A DNA stretch of 33,447 nt from Deinococcus frigens DSM 12807 (GCF_000701425.1 NZ_JNIW01000039.1:1-33447), one strand, 5' to 3'; positions 19,221 through 28,280 are shown, counted from the first letter of the stretch. Notes: generated by a model not told the origin, from the sequence alone. Numbers and translations: made by a program.

Positions 19221-19253
19221 GCACGGCTTAAAGCAGTTCACGGCGCAGATGTC

Positions 19254-19286
19254 GGGGAGGTTGGGAACGCGGTTTCCAGCCTCCCC
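19254..19286 (+). other. Hairpin between terD and the TerD-TerA gene
   Basis: GGGGAGG (19254-19260) pairs with CCTCCCC (19280-19286), with partial inner pairing (GGGAA/TTTCC). A CTCTTCTC tract rather than a T run follows, so it may be a processing or stability element, or a weak attenuator, rather than a full terminator. Confidence 0.5.
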
Positions 19287-19341
19287 CTCTTCTCAATACT
19301 CCGCCCCAACTCCAGTCTTACCCAAACACCTCAAGGAGACC

Positions 19342-20559
19342 ATGCAGACCTTCCAGACCGGCCAGAAAACGCAACTGAGCACCCTGACGCCGCAAACCAA
19401 CCTGACGCTGACCGTGCAGGTGACCGGCCCCGCCTCTGAATACGACCTGATTTTGTTCGGGCTGGACGCGGCGGGCAAGCTGAGCGATGACCGTTACATG
19501 GTGTTTTTTAACCAGCCGCGCAGCCCCGAAGGCGCAATCGAGATGAAAAGCGGGGCGCGCAACGAGAAGGTCTTCCAGATCGACCTGGCACGACTGCCCA
19601 CCAGCGTCCGTCGCCTGAGTGTGGCGGCCACGGTGGACAGCGGGGCATTTAACGCCATTGACCACGCCGAGGTGACGCTGAGCAGTTCCGGCAGCCCGCT
19701 GATGAACTACCGCGTGACCGGGCGCGATTTTCAGCAGCAGAAGGCGATCATGCTGCTGGACCTGTATTTCAAGGACGTGTGGCGCCTGGGCGCGGTGGGA
19801 CAGGGCTTCAATGGCGGCCTGGACGCGCTGGTGGGGCACTTCGGCGGCACGGTGGCCGATACGCCCGCGGCCCGTCCTCCCGCGCCTCCGGCTCCTGCCC
19901 CCACCCCTGCCGCCGCGCCGCGCCCGGCCTCTGCCCCGCCCACGCCTGCCGCCGCGCCCACGCCGCCCGCACCCACCATCAATCTGGGCAAGATCACGCT
20001 GGACAAACAGGGGCAGAGCGCCAAGATTTCGCTGCGCAAGGATGGCCAGAAAGACCCCATCCGGGTCAACCTGAACTGGGACAAGGGCGGCGGCTTTCTG
20101 CGCGCCGGGGCCGATCTGGACCTGGGCTGCATGTTTGTCATGCAGGACGGCCAGAAGGGCGTGATCCAGGCGCTGGGCAACAGCTTTGGCAGTGACCGTT
20201 TCGAGCCGTTCATCCTGCTGGACAAGGATGACCGCAGCGGCGCGTCCAGCGACGGCGAGAATCTGGTCATTTCCCGCCCGGACCTGATCCACACCGTCGT
20301 GATCTTCGCCTTTATCTATCAGGGGACCTCTGATTTTACCAAGGTCAATGGCCGCCTGACCATGAAGGACCCACGCGGCAACGAGATCATGGTGCAACTG
20401 AGCAACCCAGACATGCGCCGGACGTTCTGCGCCATTGCCAGCATCGAGAACGTGGGCGGCGAGGTCAAGATCACCAAGGAAGAACGCTATTTCAAGGACC
20501 ATCAGGAGGCCGATCAGCATTTCGGCTTCGGCTTCCGCTGGTCGGCGGGCAGCAAGTGA
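19342..20559 (+). CDS. TerD-TerA two-domain fusion protein
   Basis: The 405-residue protein has a divergent TerD domain (1 to about 172, ending AVGQGFNGGLDALVGHFGG), a Pro/Ala linker (about 173-212) and a TerA-like C-terminal domain (about 213-405) that includes VNLNWDKGGGFLRAGADLDLGCMF and the DGENLVISRPDL segment. The N-terminal domain lacks the acidic [12 protein letters not shown] Ca block of its neighbours, so it may not bind calcium the same way. TerA-like proteins are part of the wider TerD superfamily. The ATG at 19342 has AAGGAG only 3 nt away, a short spacing, but the upstream part of the open frame (to 19132) overlaps terD and is a shadow. Same strand and cluster as terB-terD. Confidence 0.88.
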   Translation: MQTFQTGQKTQLSTLTPQTNLTLTVQVTGPASEYDLILFGLDAAGKLSDDRYMVFFNQPRSPEGAIEMKSGARNEKVFQIDLARLPTSVRRLSVAATVDSGAFNAIDHAEVTLSSSGSPLMNYRVTGRDFQQQKAIMLLDLYFKDVWRLGAVGQGFNGGLDALVGHFGGTVADTPAARPPAPPAPAPTPAAAPRPASAPPTPAAAPTPPAPTINLGKITLDKQGQSAKISLRKDGQKDPIRVNLNWDKGGGFLRAGADLDLGCMFVMQDGQKGVIQALGNSFGSDRFEPFILLDKDDRSGASSDGENLVISRPDLIHTVVIFAFIYQGTSDFTKVNGRLTMKDPRGNEIMVQLSNPDMRRTFCAIASIENVGGEVKITKEERYFKDHQEADQHFGFGFRWSAGSK

Positions 20560-20560
20560 A

Positions 20561-20600
20561 GATGGTCTAACCGTCCAACGGTCAAACCATCTGACCGCAA
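20561..20600. repeat. Octamer-phased repeat with nested inverted repeat
   Basis: Right after the fusion gene stop, octamers GATGGTCT, AACCGTCC, AACGGTCA, AACCATCT and GACCGCAA follow one another. The same segment is also a hairpin: GATGGT/ACCATC outer arms (20561-20566, 20586-20591) and ACCGT/ACGGT inner arms (20570-20574, 20578-20582). No T run. Confidence 0.6.
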
Positions 20601-20631
20601 GAGCAAAAGACGAACGCCCGCATTTTCAGCC

Positions 20632-20663
20632 GTTAGGCAGTTAGACCTTTAGACAGTTTGACA
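20632..20663. repeat. Four tandem octamers (KTTAGACM-type)
   Basis: GTTAGGCA, GTTAGACC, TTTAGACA and GTTTGACA are end to end. The third and fourth units overlap the -35 region of the promoter at 20650-20678. Confidence 0.6.
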
Positions 20664-20678
20664 ATCTTTAACTAATAT
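20650..20678 (+). promoter_or_regulatory. Internal promoter of the ter cluster
   Basis: TAGACA (20650-20655), a 17-nt spacer and TAATAT (20673-20678) give a fair sigma-70-type promoter, with a start near 20685 and a ribosome site at 20695-20700 for the next gene. It would let the TerZ/X-like gene and what follows be made apart from terB. Confidence 0.55.
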
Positions 20679-20706
20679 TCCCCCACTCACACTCCAGGAG
20701 AACAGC

Positions 20707-21288
20707 ATGCCTATTTCACTTAAAAAAGGACAGCAGATCAGCCTCGTCAAGGAGGCCGGACCCAGCCTCAGCACCGTTCGCATGGGCCTGGGCTGGGACG
20801 CCATCAAGAAAAAGGGCTTTTTCGGCTTCGGCGGCGGGCAGGCCGAGGTAGACCTGGACGCCAACGCGCTGATGTTTGACGCGGGCGGCAATCTGGTGGA
20901 CGTGGTGTGGTTCCGCCAGCTTCAGAGCAAGGACGGCTCGATCAAGCACAGCGGCGACAACCGCACCGGCGCGGGCGACGGCGACGACGAGACCATCACC
21001 GTGGACCTGTCGCGCCTGCCCGCCAACGTGACCACCCTGATCTTCAGCGTCAACAACTTCAGCGGCCAGGACTTCGGCCAGATCGAGAACGCCTACTGCC
21101 GCCTGGTCAACACCCAGGGCGAGGCCGAGATTGCTCGCTATGACCTGTCGGCAGGCGGCCAGCACAGCGCCATGATCCTGGCGAGTCTCAAGCGGCAGGG
21201 CAATGACTGGACCATGACCGCCATCGGCGCAACCTCGCGCGGGCGGACGTATCAGGACAATCTGCCAGATATGAAGGCGTATCTGTAA
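20707..21288 (+). CDS. TerD-family protein, TerZ/TerX-like
   Basis: The 193-residue protein is a TerD domain with an insert near residues 33-45 (IKKKGFFGFGGGQ) before VDLDANAL, which is typical of the TerZ/TerX branch. The Ca block GDNRTGAGDGDDETITVDL is intact. The C-terminal part differs from terD (AMILASLKRQGNDWTMTAIGATSRGRTYQDNL). A role alongside TerD in stress resistance is expected from the family; its specific function is not known. CAGGAG lies 6 nt before the ATG at 20707. It has its own likely promoter at 20650-20678. One cysteine (ENAYCRL) is present. Confidence 0.93.
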   Translation: MPISLKKGQQISLVKEAGPSLSTVRMGLGWDAIKKKGFFGFGGGQAEVDLDANALMFDAGGNLVDVVWFRQLQSKDGSIKHSGDNRTGAGDGDDETITVDLSRLPANVTTLIFSVNNFSGQDFGQIENAYCRLVNTQGEAEIARYDLSAGGQHSAMILASLKRQGNDWTMTAIGATSRGRTYQDNLPDMKAYL

Positions 21289-21324
21289 ACTGAAGGTGAA
21301 TCCCTCAATCGGCTGTGCCGCCAG

Positions 21325-21414
21325 CTCCCCTTAAAGCGAGCCGAGGAACGCAAAAGATCGGCCAGCGCAGCAATCTCCTTGCCTCCCTTCTAAGGGGAGG
21401 TGGCCCGTAGGGCC
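21325..21414. repeat. REP-like structured intergenic repeat
   Basis: CTCCCCTTA (21325-21333) is inverted at 21391-21399 (TAAGGGGAG), followed by a GGCCC-GTA-GGGCC hairpin (21402-21414). The AGGGGAGGTGGCCC and GGCCGGAGGGG words resemble palindromic repeats scattered in many bacterial genomes. It separates the TerZ/X-like gene from the second terD. Confidence 0.6.
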
Positions 21415-21527
21415 GGAGGGGTTGAACCGTGGGAACTCCCCTTCACCCCGCGCAACTTTTACACCCCAGCTCCCGTATTCACCCCCGAAGCCCTCCAAAC
21501 GCGAGAGCATCGAAAAGGACGGTTAAC

Positions 21528-22103
21528 ATGGCACTTTCACTTCAAAAAGGCGGCAACATTTCCCTGAGCAAGCAGGACGCCAACCTGCAACGCATCGTCG
21601 TGGGCCTGGGCTGGGACCCGCGCCCCACCGACGGCCAGGCGTTTGACCTGGACGCCTGCGCCTTTTTGCTGGGCAGCGGCGGCAAGGTGCGCGGCGATCA
21701 GGATTTCATCTTTTACAACCAGCTCCGCAGCCAGGACGGTAGCGTGGAGCACACCGGCGACAACCGCACCGGTGAGGGCGACGGCGACGACGAGGCCATC
21801 AAGATCAACCTGACGCAGGTGCCTGCCGAGATCGACAGGATTGCCGTCAGCGTGACCATCGACGAGGCCGAGGCCCGGCGGCAGAACTTCGGGCAGGTGG
21901 GCGGCGCGTTTATCCGCGTGGTCAACGAGGACAACAATCAGGAACTGACCCGTTTCGATCTGGGCGAGGACTTCAGCACCGAGACCGCCGTGATCTTCGG
22001 CGAGATTTACCGTCACAGCGGCGAGTGGAAATTCCGCGCGGTGGGTCAGGGGTATATCGGCGGCCTGGGGCCGTTGGCGCGCAATTACGGCGTGAACGTC
22101 TAA
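21528..22103 (+). CDS. terD: TerD-family calcium-binding stress protein (second copy)
   Basis: The 191-residue protein has the same length and layout as the TerD at 18645, including [15 protein letters not shown], the acidic [19 protein letters not shown] block and the closing [22 protein letters not shown]. It is a full single-domain TerD with no visible damage. The ATG at 21528 has an AAGGA ribosome site. The long spacer ahead of it (239 bp) holds a REP-like element, so it may be transcribed at a different level from its twin. It is followed after 118 nt by the DUF475 membrane gene. Confidence 0.94.
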   Translation: MALSLQKGGNISLSKQDANLQRIVVGLGWDPRPTDGQAFDLDACAFLLGSGGKVRGDQDFIFYNQLRSQDGSVEHTGDNRTGEGDGDDEAIKINLTQVPAEIDRIAVSVTIDEAEARRQNFGQVGGAFIRVVNEDNNQELTRFDLGEDFSTETAVIFGEIYRHSGEWKFRAVGQGYIGGLGPLARNYGVNV

Positions 22104-22105
22104 TT

Positions 22106-22162
22106 CACCCAGCCAGACAGGCACCCGGCAACTTCAGACTGGGTGTCGTCTCGATGCCGGGT
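22106..22162 (+). promoter_or_regulatory. Interleaved inverted repeats in the DUF475 gene leader
   Basis: CACCCAG (22106-22112) pairs with CTGGGTG (22139-22145), while ACCCGGCA (22123-22130) pairs with TGCCGGGT (22155-22162). The two helices interleave, so they form either a pseudoknot or two exclusive folds. A CATAAT box at 22163-22168 follows at once. The yybP-ykoY manganese riboswitch signature was not seen. Confidence 0.45.
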
Positions 22163-22221
22163 CATAATGAGGCGGTTTGGTTTGTCCACCGCAGAGCGGG
22201 CAGCCAGCAAGGAGAGCAGGA

Positions 22222-23277
22222 GTGATTCAAAGAGAATTTGGTTTTGCCTTCGGCGTGAGCATCATCGCCCTGATTCTGGCAACGTGGTACGGCTTCAGCG
22301 TCGGCGGCATCAGCGTGGCCCTGAATTTCCTGGTCATCGCCGTGGTGCTGGGCATCATGGAAGTGTCTCTGAGCTTCGACAACGCGGTGGTCAACGCCTC
22401 GGTCCTCAAGAACATGACCGAGAAGTGGCAGCGCCGCTTTCTGATCTGGGGCATTCTGATCGCCGTGGTGGGCATGCGGCTGGTCTTTCCCATCGCCATT
22501 GTCGCCATCACGGCGGGTCTGGGCTTCGGTGAGGTTGCCAGCCTAGCCCTGAACGACTCGGTCCGCTACGGCGAATATCTGGAGCAGGCTGAGGTTGTTA
22601 TTAGCGCGTTCGGCGGCACCTTCTTGCTGATGGTGGCCCTGAATTACCTGATGGACCCCGAGAAGGACGAGCACTGGCTGGCGGGCTTCGAGCGCCGCCT
22701 GGCCGGACTGGGCAAGCTGGACACCGTTCAGGCCCTGATCGCGGGCGTGGTGCTGCTGTCGATCACGCACTTCTTCGTGGCCCCCGCCGAGCAACTCGCG
22801 GCGGTGACGGCGGGTCTGGTGGGTCTGCTGGTCTACCTGGCGATGAACGCCATCGGCAACCTGTTCGATCCCAACGACATGGCGGCCAAGGCAGGGGCGG
22901 CGGGCTTCACGGCCTTCATGTACCTGGAGGTGCTGGACGCCTCGTTCTCGCTGGACGGCGTGATCGGGGCCTTCGCCGTGACCAAGGAAATCGTGATCAT
23001 CTCGGCAGGTCTGGCGATTGGCGCGGTCTTCGTGCGCTCGCTGACGCTGTTCCTGGTCCATCAGGGCACGCTGGGACAGTACCGCTTCCTGGAACACGGC
23101 GCGCACTACGGCATTCTGGCGCTGGCGATCATCATGCTTGCCAGCACCAACCGCAACGTGCATATTCCCGAAGTGGTCACGGGCTTGATCGGGGTGGCCT
23201 TCATCGTGGCCTCGGTGTGGTCCAGCATCCGCGCCAACAAGCGAGAGATGGCCGAGGGCAAATCCCAACCCAACTGA
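22222..23277 (+). CDS. DUF475/TerC-like integral membrane protein
   Basis: The 351-residue protein has about nine membrane segments and the conserved acidic membrane motifs of the TerC/DUF475 group: MEVSLSFDNAVVNASVL (about 45-62) and YLEVLDASFSLDGVIGAFAVT (about 235-255). Related TerC proteins sit at the centre of Ter complexes and some relatives export manganese. In this cluster it is the likely membrane partner of TerB and the TerD proteins. The GTG at 22222 is chosen for the GGAGAG ribosome site 5 nt upstream and because the family begins just before the first membrane segment; the longer frame to 22177 adds a non-conserved tail. A strong terminator follows, which closes the ter cluster. 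Confidence 0.9.
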   Translation: MIQREFGFAFGVSIIALILATWYGFSVGGISVALNFLVIAVVLGIMEVSLSFDNAVVNASVLKNMTEKWQRRFLIWGILIAVVGMRLVFPIAIVAITAGLGFGEVASLALNDSVRYGEYLEQAEVVISAFGGTFLLMVALNYLMDPEKDEHWLAGFERRLAGLGKLDTVQALIAGVVLLSITHFFVAPAEQLAAVTAGLVGLLVYLAMNAIGNLFDPNDMAAKAGAAGFTAFMYLEVLDASFSLDGVIGAFAVTKEIVIISAGLAIGAVFVRSLTLFLVHQGTLGQYRFLEHGAHYGILALAIIMLASTNRNVHIPEVVTGLIGVAFIVASVWSSIRANKREMAEGKSQPN

Positions 23278-23293
23278 GCGCAGAGCAAGGCAG

Positions 23294-23333
23294 GCTGTGG
23301 AGGAGGCGAAGGTGCTTCCTCCATAGCTTTTTT
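23294..23333 (+). terminator. Rho-independent terminator of the ter cluster
   Basis: GCTGTGGAGGA (23294-23304) pairs with TCCTCCATAGC (23317-23327) with one G-U pair, followed by six T residues (23328-23333). It lies 16 nt past the DUF475 gene stop. Confidence 0.9.
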
Positions 23334-23463
23334 AGGGAGAGGGGAATGAAATTGAGGTTCGCCCGGTGGCCCCTTCATCCCCGCCGCTTCGCAACGCTCC
23401 TCTCCCACAAAGGTAAAGAGGTCAAACGTATCGCGGACCATTTCAGAATCGCGCCAAACACGG

Positions 23464-23469
23464 TTAAAT
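23464..23469 (+). promoter_or_regulatory. Leaderless -10 box for the molybdoenzyme gene
   Basis: TTAAAT followed by 6 nt and the ATG at 23476; a weak TTTCAG lies 17 nt upstream (23441-23446). No Shine-Dalgarno. Confidence 0.55.
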
Positions 23470-23475
23470 GCGGTC

Positions 23476-24072
23476 ATGCTTGGAAAATTCTTCAAGAAAC
23501 CGGCAGACGACATGGGCGAGCGCGTTCCCCCCGGCCAGAGCCTGACGGCGCGCTTCCCGGTCCTGACCTACGGCCCCGCGCAGCACTACGACGCCTCCGA
23601 GGTGGTCATCCGCATCACTGGACTGGCGGGCGAGAAGACCCTGACCTGGGCCGACTTGCTGGCGCTGCCGCAAACCACGCTGACCTACGACATCCACTGC
23701 GTGACCCACTGGAGCAAGCTGGACACCGAATGGACCGGCGTGCGCGTCACCGATCTGATGGAACACGTTAAGCTGGACCCAGCGGCCACACACGTCATGC
23801 AGCACAGCGTCGGGGGCTACACCACCAACCTCTCGCTGGAGGATTTCACGCGCCCGGAAAATCTGCTGGCGCACACCTTTAACGGTCAGCCGCTGGAGGC
23901 TGAACACGGCGGGCCGCTGCGGCTGGTGGTGCCGCACCTGTACTTCTGGAAAAGTGCCAAGTGGCTGACCGGGCTGGAATTCATGGCCGCCGACAAGCCC
24001 GGATTCTGGGAAGTCAACGGCTACCACATGCGCGGCGATCCCTTCAAGGAACAGCGCTACGACGATGATTGA
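23476..24072 (+). CDS. Sulfite-oxidase-fold molybdopterin oxidoreductase, cytoplasmic
   Basis: The 198-residue protein matches the oxidoreductase molybdopterin-binding domain (sulfite oxidase/YedY fold). Visible features are the molybdenum-ligand cysteine in YDIHCVTHWSKLDTEWTGV (C75), the GYTTNLSLEDF segment and the GGPLRLVVPHLYFWKSAKWLTGLEF block. Relatives such as MsrP/YedY are usually exported by the Tat system, but this protein starts MLGKFFKKPADD and has no signal peptide, twin arginine or membrane segment. The electron acceptor and substrate are unknown. The ATG is backed by a TTAAAT box 6 nt upstream. It overlaps the next gene by 4 bp. Confidence 0.9.
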   Translation: MLGKFFKKPADDMGERVPPGQSLTARFPVLTYGPAQHYDASEVVIRITGLAGEKTLTWADLLALPQTTLTYDIHCVTHWSKLDTEWTGVRVTDLMEHVKLDPAATHVMQHSVGGYTTNLSLEDFTRPENLLAHTFNGQPLEAEHGGPLRLVVPHLYFWKSAKWLTGLEFMAADKPGFWEVNGYHMRGDPFKEQRYDDD

Positions 24073-24611
24073 TCGTGGAAGGTCAGACGCCCGACGCTGA
24101 GGGCTACCTCGTTCCAGATGTTCTCCGGCCTGGCCTGACCCTGGTTCTCGTCGGCACCGCGCCCAGCCGCATTAGCGCGGCGCAGCGGGCGTATTACGCC
24201 AATCCGGTCAACAAGTTCTGGCGCACGCTGCATGTGGTGGGCCTCACGCCCCGGCAACTCGCGCCGCAGGAGTACCCGCAGGTTGTGGACCACGGCATCG
24301 GCCTGACGGACGTGGCCAAACGGCACAGCGGCGTGGACTCGGCCCTGCCCGGCGAGGCGTGGAAACCGGATGAGCTACGGGAAAAGATCAGGACATATCA
24401 CCCGCAGATCGTCGCCTTTACCAGCAAGCGCGGCGCGTCCGAGCTGCTGCGAAGGCCGACGGGCAAGCTGCCGTATGGCCTCCAAACCGAGCTGTTGGAG
24501 GGCGCGGAGGTCTGGGTCCTGCCCAGCACCAGTCCGCTGGGACACAACCACTTCCAGCTTGCACCGTGGCAGGCCCTGGCGGACCGGGTAGCCGAATTGC
24601 GGTCTGAGTGA
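24069..24611 (+). CDS. mug: Mug-type uracil/thymine mismatch DNA glycosylase
   Basis: The 180-residue protein belongs to the family 2 (Mug/TDG) uracil-DNA glycosylases. Motif 1 reads VGTAPSRISAAQRAYYANPVNKFWRTL (about 28-54) and motif 2 is near LPSTSPLGHNHF (about 151-162). The catalytic asparagine of E. coli Mug is absent; D81 in GLTDVAKR resembles the aspartate described as catalytic in the D. radiodurans enzyme. Mug excises uracil from mismatches and adducted bases. The start is probably TTG at 24069, overlapping the upstream stop as TTGA; GTG at 24075 is an alternative. An ATG at 24065 is in the wrong frame. Translation is probably coupled to the molybdoenzyme gene. Confidence 0.87.
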   Translation: MIVEGQTPDAEGYLVPDVLRPGLTLVLVGTAPSRISAAQRAYYANPVNKFWRTLHVVGLTPRQLAPQEYPQVVDHGIGLTDVAKRHSGVDSALPGEAWKPDELREKIRTYHPQIVAFTSKRGASELLRRPTGKLPYGLQTELLEGAEVWVLPSTSPLGHNHFQLAPWQALADRVAELRSE

Positions 24612-24662
24612 ACGCTGAAGGCGGCGTCCGGCAATGCGGGAACTTTCCTCAGCCCCAGGCCG

Positions 24663-24668
24663 TATTCT
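24663..24668 (+). promoter_or_regulatory. -10 box for the helical membrane protein gene
   Basis: TATTCT, 9 nt before the ATG at 24678; spacing is a little long for a strictly leaderless message. No ribosome site. Confidence 0.45.
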
Positions 24669-24677
24669 GAAGCTGAT

Positions 24678-25496
24678 ATGGTCCCTTCCGTCACCACCAT
24701 TCTGACTGTGGCCCGCACCGGCTCGCGCGTGGTGCGCGCCCTGATCCGGCCCGCGCACCGGGGAGGGGGCCGAAGTGGTCTGGGAGATGTGCGCGAACTG
24801 GGCCATGATCCCTGGCTGAGGCCGGAGGGTGCTGGGGGCCTGCGCCGCCAGGCCAGCCGGCTGGCGCAGCGCGGCGCGGGCCTGGGCAAGCTGGCCCTGC
24901 AAGGCGTGCTAGGGGCAGTGGTGTTTCTGCCGCTGCTGCTGATCTTTGGCGTGCTGTTCGCGCTGGGCTTCGATCCGGCAGGCTGGCTGCTGGGCGTCAC
25001 GCTGCTGCTGGGACTGCTGGGGCTGGTCCGCACGGCGGTGCGCGCAGTTCGCCTGATGAACGCGCCGGATGAGGAGTTGAACCCAGAGACCTCACGGGCG
25101 GCCCTGCCCGCCACCCTCCAGGCCGATGAAACCACCCTGCTGGGCACGCTGCGCACGCACGAGCGGGCGCTGCCCCCGGCCAGCCGCGTGGCCTTTCACG
25201 CCGCCGTGATCGCCACCCGCGACGCCCTGCGCGTCTCGGCAGACGACATCATGCTGGGCCGCGACGCCTTCGACGTGCGGCAGGCGGCCCGCGAGGATAT
25301 TCCAGAGTTGCTAGAGACCTACCGCACCGTGCCGTCCACCCCCGCCAACGAGGCCGAACTCCAGCGCCAACTGGGATTGATTGAGGGGCGCATGGCCGCC
25401 GTCATCCAGGACCGTAACGCCCAGCGAGGCCGGGTTCTGAAGGCCCATGGCCGGTATCTGGAAAACAAGTATCTGGAAAAGTCAGAGGCCGAGTAA
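24678..25496 (+). CDS. Uncharacterised membrane protein with C-terminal helical region
   Basis: I cannot name the family with confidence. The 272-residue protein has a basic N-terminal 75 residues, two hydrophobic segments (about 77-98 and 102-120), then a mostly helical, charged cytoplasmic-looking region (about 130-272) with ARDxxxR-like and YLENKYLEKSE segments that could form a coiled coil. The layout recalls XpaC-type proteins (hydrolysis of indolyl phosphate, often beside TelA toxic-anion genes), but the similarity is only in outline. The start at 24678 follows a TATTCT box. It is convergent with the hydrolase gene, with 3 bp between the two stops and no terminator. Confidence 0.75.
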   Translation: MVPSVTTILTVARTGSRVVRALIRPAHRGGGRSGLGDVRELGHDPWLRPEGAGGLRRQASRLAQRGAGLGKLALQGVLGAVVFLPLLLIFGVLFALGFDPAGWLLGVTLLLGLLGLVRTAVRAVRLMNAPDEELNPETSRAALPATLQADETTLLGTLRTHERALPPASRVAFHAAVIATRDALRVSADDIMLGRDAFDVRQAAREDIPELLETYRTVPSTPANEAELQRQLGLIEGRMAAVIQDRNAQRGRVLKAHGRYLENKYLEKSEAE

Positions 25497-25499
25497 CCC

Positions 25500-26942
25500 C
25501 TACTTTTTCGCCTCCACCCCGCCCATCCACTCCAGAATCCAGCGGGCCGCCTGGTCACTCCGGGCGGCGGTGATGTCCAGATGCGCGGCCCCTTTCAGGG
25601 TGTGGACGGTCATGCGCGCGCCCGTCAGCGCGGCGTACTTGCGGTACTCGTCGGCATTCGACACGCCGTCCTCGGCCACGATTCCCAGCGCGGGCAACTG
25701 CACCCTATGCCACACCCGCAGGTCCTTTTCAAAGGGCGTCCCCCTGGTTCCCTGGCGCACGGCGGCCAGGTCCAGCGACAGGCGGTTGGGAAAGTACCAC
25801 TCGCTGAAATCGCTCAGGGGGGTCCAGAAGCGGCTGACAAAATCCCGGGCATCGGTGGGGGCTGCCGGATCGGTCTGCCAGCCGACAGGCTGGGCGGAAT
25901 CCTGCTGTCCAGCCACCCAGTAGCTGTCCTTGCCGCCCAGCACGGCGGCGATCAGGTTGTTGCCCTCTACCGCGTTGGTGGCCCGCCCGGTTTTCAGGGA
26001 CAGAAAGGGCAGCAGGGCGTAGCGCTGTTCGAGCTGCACCATCGCCGCCGCCAGGTTGGTGGCCGGGTAGTTCACCAGCCCACCCGACGGGGCCAGGGCG
26101 TTCGGCTGCGCGGCGGCCAGTCGGGCCTGGGCGGCGGCGCGGCTGGCCAGTCTAGGGTCGAAGTAGATCCTGTCCACGTAAGGGTCTTCGGGCAGTTTTT
26201 TGAGGCCGGTCAGCGGCCCCAGCACGCCCTCGGTGCCGTCGTTGTAATTCTGGACGGTCAGCGGTTGGTTGCTCAGCAGGCCCGGCGCACCGTCGAGCAT
26301 GACCATGCCGCGCACATCGTCCGCGCCGCGCCCGGTGTCGCCCGGAGGCCCATCGAAATCGTAGGCCGCGTACAGCCCGGTCAGGCTGCCGCCCATCGAG
26401 TGGCCGCCGATAAACACGCTGGGCGTCAGGGTGCGGGCCTCCCTGACCGCCGTCCGCCAGTCGCGCAGGGTCACGTCCAGACCCCAGTCGCGCATGTACG
26501 CCACGCTTTCCCTGGAGCGGGGAGGCAGGCCGCCTTGCACAATCTGCGCCAGCTCCGCCGGGCTGGCCGCCGCGATCTGGGCCTGGGGTTCCAGCAGATT
26601 GCTGCGGCGGTCCACGCTCCAGACCGCCGTCTGGGGTTGCAGCGCCACGATCTGCCGCGCCAGTCGGTCAAAACTGCCCGCTCCGCCAAGAAAGCCGGGC
26701 ATCAGCAGCAGGATGGTCTTCGGCTTCGCGGGGCCATAGCGCACGGTGATGCTGGCGTTCAGTTCGGGTGGCGTGCCGGGAACCACGACGCTGGGGCGCA
26801 CCACGCGCGCGGCGAGAACCTGCGCCAGAATGGCGTCGCTGGGCGTGGTCACGGCGGCAGGCGCAGCGGAACGGACCCTTTGCTGGGCCGGAGCGCAGGC
26901 CACCAGCAGGGCAGAAAGCAGCAGGAGATGGGGCAGACGCAT
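25500..26942 (-). CDS. Lipoprotein alpha/beta hydrolase
   Basis: The 480-residue protein has a lipoprotein signal (hydrophobic core, lipobox LVAC at 13-16, so C16 would carry lipid) and an alpha/beta-hydrolase fold. The oxyanion region is LLLMPGFLGGAGSFDRL (about 78-94) and the nucleophile elbow is GGHSMGGS (S182). A histidine near the end (KGAAHLDI) may complete the triad. It is thus likely an envelope-anchored serine esterase or lipase; the substrate is unknown. The start at 26942 gives a textbook signal peptide; no strong ribosome site is visible. It diverges from argJ, with 159 nt between. Confidence 0.88.
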   Translation of the reverse strand: MRLPHLLLLSALLVACAPAQQRVRSAAPAAVTTPSDAILAQVLAARVVRPSVVVPGTPPELNASITVRYGPAKPKTILLLMPGFLGGAGSFDRLARQIVALQPQTAVWSVDRRSNLLEPQAQIAAASPAELAQIVQGGLPPRSRESVAYMRDWGLDVTLRDWRTAVREARTLTPSVFIGGHSMGGSLTGLYAAYDFDGPPGDTGRGADDVRGMVMLDGAPGLLSNQPLTVQNYNDGTEGVLGPLTGLKKLPEDPYVDRIYFDPRLASRAAAQARLAAAQPNALAPSGGLVNYPATNLAAAMVQLEQRYALLPFLSLKTGRATNAVEGNNLIAAVLGGKDSYWVAGQQDSAQPVGWQTDPAAPTDARDFVSRFWTPLSDFSEWYFPNRLSLDLAAVRQGTRGTPFEKDLRVWHRVQLPALGIVAEDGVSNADEYRKYAALTGARMTVHTLKGAAHLDITAARSDQAARWILEWMGGVEAKK

Positions 26943-27088
26943 GCGCTCATGCTGCTCTGCGCGCGTGGGCCGGAAGGTGCAGAGGCTTACGGGTCACCTT
27001 GGCCGGGGCTTGATCTGCCGGGGTGACTGGCCCACTCAGGGCGGGCTGGCTGCCTATCACGCGCTCTTTCCCCCGCCCCGCACAGCAC

Positions 27089-27094
27089 TAGACT
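27089..27094 (+). promoter_or_regulatory. Leaderless -10 box for argJ
   Basis: TAGACT followed by 7 nt and the ATG at 27102; no Shine-Dalgarno. Confidence 0.6.
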
Positions 27095-27101
27095 CCAGCG
27101 C

Positions 27102-28280
<1,179 letters not shown>

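Noticed and set aside
20658..20663. TTGACA as the -35 box of the internal ter promoter
   Set aside because: The positions 17 nt downstream read CCCCAC, which is no -10 box. TAGACA at 20650-20655 with TAATAT at 20673-20678 fits better.
22104..22221. yybP-ykoY manganese riboswitch before the DUF475 gene
   Set aside because: The conserved GGGGAGUAG-type loops are not seen; only simple interleaved inverted repeats are present.
24065..24067. ATG as the start of mug
   Set aside because: It is in a different frame from the glycosylase; the TTG at 24069 or GTG at 24075 are the in-frame choices.
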